Below are positions 62,803 through 64,000 of a DNA stretch of 64,000 nucleotides, piece after piece. Made by a program: the position numbers and the translations under genes. Each line of letters begins with the position of its first letter. The stretch's first letter is position 1. The stretch spans positions 310,001-374,000 of the forward strand of contig NZ_WBIN01000002.1 in the NCBI RefSeq assembly GCF_009749385.1. The letters run 5' to 3'. The DNA is from Agromyces allii (GTDB lineage Bacteria > Actinomycetota > Actinomycetes > Actinomycetales > Microbacteriaceae). The notes under the pieces were generated by a model. That model worked only from the letters and a program-made list of their open reading frames with translations, was not told the DNA's origin and did not search any database.

Positions 62803-64000
62803 TTGTCCGAGCAGAACTTTGACATTGTCATCCTCGGTGGCGGCAGCGGAGGGTACGCAGCAGCGCTGCGGGCCGTCCAGCTCGGCTTCACCGTCGGCCT
62901 CATCGAGAAGGACAAGCTCGGCGGCACGTGTCTCCACCGCGGCTGCATCCCCACCAAGGCGCTGCTGCACGCCGCCGAGATCGCCGAGCACGCTCGCGAG
63001 TCCGCGAAGTTCGGCGTGCGCGCGACGTTCGACGGCATCGACGTCGCCGGGGTCACCGCGTACCGCGAGGGCATCGTCTCCAGCAAGTTCAAGGGCCTGC
63101 AGGGCCTCGTCAAGGCTCGCGGCATCACCGTCATCGAGGGCGAGGGCCGTCTGGTCGCGCCGAACGCGGTGCAGGTCGGCGACCAGCGCATCGTCGGCAA
63201 GAACGTGATCCTCGCGACCGGCTCCTACTCGCGCTCGCTTCCCGGCCTCGAGATCGGCGGCCGTGTGATCACGAGCGAGCAGGCGCTCGAGCTCGACTTC
63301 GTGCCCGGCAAGGTCGCGATCCTCGGCGGCGGCGTCATCGGCGTCGAGTTCGCCAGCGTCTGGAAGTCGTTCGGCGCCGAGGTAACGATCATCGAAGCCC
63401 TCCCCCACCTCGTTCCCAACGAGGAGGAGTCGATCTCCAAGCAGCTCGAGCGGGCGTTCCGCAAGCGCGGCATCGACTACAAGATCGGCGTCCGCTTCCA
63501 GTCGGTCGCGCAGCACGAGAACGGCGTCGTCGTGACCCTCGAGAACGGCGAGACCGTCGAGGCCGAGCTGCTGCTCGTCGCCGTCGGCCGCGGCCCGGTC
63601 ACCGCCGGGCTCGGCTACGAGGAGGTCGGCGTCGCCATGGATCGCGGCTTCGTGCTCACCGACGAGCGCCTCGCGACCAACGTGCCCGGCGTCTACGCCG
63701 TCGGCGACATCGTCCCCGGCCTGCAGCTCGCGCACCGCGGCTTCCAGCAGGGCATCTTCGTCGCCGAGGAGATCGCGGGCCTGAACCCGATCATCATCGA
63801 AGACGTCAACATCCCCAAGGTCACGTACTGCGAGCCCGAGATCGCCTCCATCGGCTACACCGAGGCGAAGGCCGGCGAGAAGTTCGGCGCAGACCAGGTC
63901 TCCTCCTACGAGTACAACCTCGCCGGCAACGGCAAGAGCCACATCCTCGAGACGAGCGGTTCGATCAAGGTCGTCCGCGTGAACGACGGCCCCATCGTCG
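62803..64000 (+). CDS. lpd: Dihydrolipoyl dehydrogenase (5' part, runs off the window)
   Basis: The first 399 residues of a class I pyridine nucleotide-disulfide oxidoreductase, the E3 of pyruvate and 2-oxoglutarate dehydrogenases. FAD loop ILGGGSGGYAAAL (10-22), redox disulfide GGTCLHRGCIPTKAL (Cys43, Cys48), NAD loop AILGGGVIGVEFASV, FAD contact VYAVGDIVPGLQLAHRG and the interface VTYCEPEIASIGYTE. The C-terminal His-Glu active-site pair lies beyond the window. The start is TTG 62803 with AAGGGAG upstream. The E2 gene (sucB/dlaT) would be expected next. Confidence 0.95.
   Translation, partial: MSEQNFDIVILGGGSGGYAAALRAVQLGFTVGLIEKDKLGGTCLHRGCIPTKALLHAAEIAEHARESAKFGVRATFDGIDVAGVTAYREGIVSSKFKGLQGLVKARGITVIEGEGRLVAPNAVQVGDQRIVGKNVILATGSYSRSLPGLEIGGRVITSEQALELDFVPGKVAILGGGVIGVEFASVWKSFGAEVTIIEALPHLVPNEEESISKQLERAFRKRGIDYKIGVRFQSVAQHENGVVVTLENGETVEAELLLVAVGRGPVTAGLGYEEVGVAMDRGFVLTDERLATNVPGVYAVGDIVPGLQLAHRGFQQGIFVAEEIAGLNPIIIEDVNIPKVTYCEPEIASIGYTEAKAGEKFGADQVSSYEYNLAGNGKSHILETSGSIKVVRVNDGPIV

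Overview
This is a high-GC actinobacterial chromosome segment, most likely from Micrococcales, family Microbacteriaceae (Agromyces/Leifsonia-like). Four things point that way: RbpA and a HrdB/SigA-type sigma factor; a cytochrome bcc-aa3 gene set with a diheme QcrC; a ParC/ParE topoisomerase IV pair; and a trmI-pafBC-tatAC-helY gene order that matches Mycobacterium except that the Pup-proteasome genes are missing. Many genes start directly on ATG or GTG 6-8 nt after a TANNNT-type -10 box, which is the signature of leaderless transcripts. I found no insertion sequence, prophage or CRISPR array.

Layout. 0-14 kb: tRNA-Leu(GAG), an M20 peptidase, uppP, a PAC2 protein, a HAD hydrolase, trmI, an FKBP lipoprotein, pafB-pafC, tatA-tatC, helY, lnt and, convergent with lnt, rbpA. 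14-19.8 kb: a gdpd/SPFH/nfeD operon, an atypical SDR, a DUF308 membrane protein, and an AraC-VOC-DUF1801 group. 19.8-20.4 kb: a gene-poor island with a near-consensus dif site (20238-20265) and an orphan LexA-type SOS box, so this is probably the replication terminus. 20.4-29.7 kb: small membrane and mycothiol-family proteins, an arsenic/metal locus (ArsR-ArsC fusion, ArsC, CDF-like transporter, flavoprotein with a CC tail, ArsR), an M17 aminopeptidase and an MFS exporter. 29.8-32.6 kb: SLC13 permease, a small Cys protein and an SDR. 32.7-37.7 kb: a glycerol/dihydroxyacetone module, dhaKLM divergent from glpF-glpK.

37.8-48 kb is the respiratory core. trpD is divergent from ctaE-qcrC-qcrA-qcrB. 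These converge, across an RlmA-like methyltransferase, on ctaC-ctaD-ctaF, with erpA upstream; this matches the Mycobacterium trpD-ctaE-qcrCAB...ctaC neighbourhood. 48-56 kb: M20 dipeptidase, DUF3043 protein, phosphodiesterase, and convergent parC and parE. 56-64 kb: a DUF7455 protein, then a sigA-murT-gatD operon, a second PAC2 protein, pepA, and the start of lpd, which runs off the window.

Two observations stand out. First, the MurT-GatD pair next to sigA contains no cysteine at all: GatD has Gly92 where the glutaminase nucleophile should be, and MurT lacks its Cys4 zinc ribbon. In a family known for B-type peptidoglycan, where the D-Glu alpha-carboxyl carries the cross-bridge, this may be a repurposed D-Glu-activating enzyme and not an amidating one. 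Second, the dif/SOS-box island marks the terminus in the middle of housekeeping genes. Function calls rest on motifs, lengths and gene order read by eye; no database search was run.
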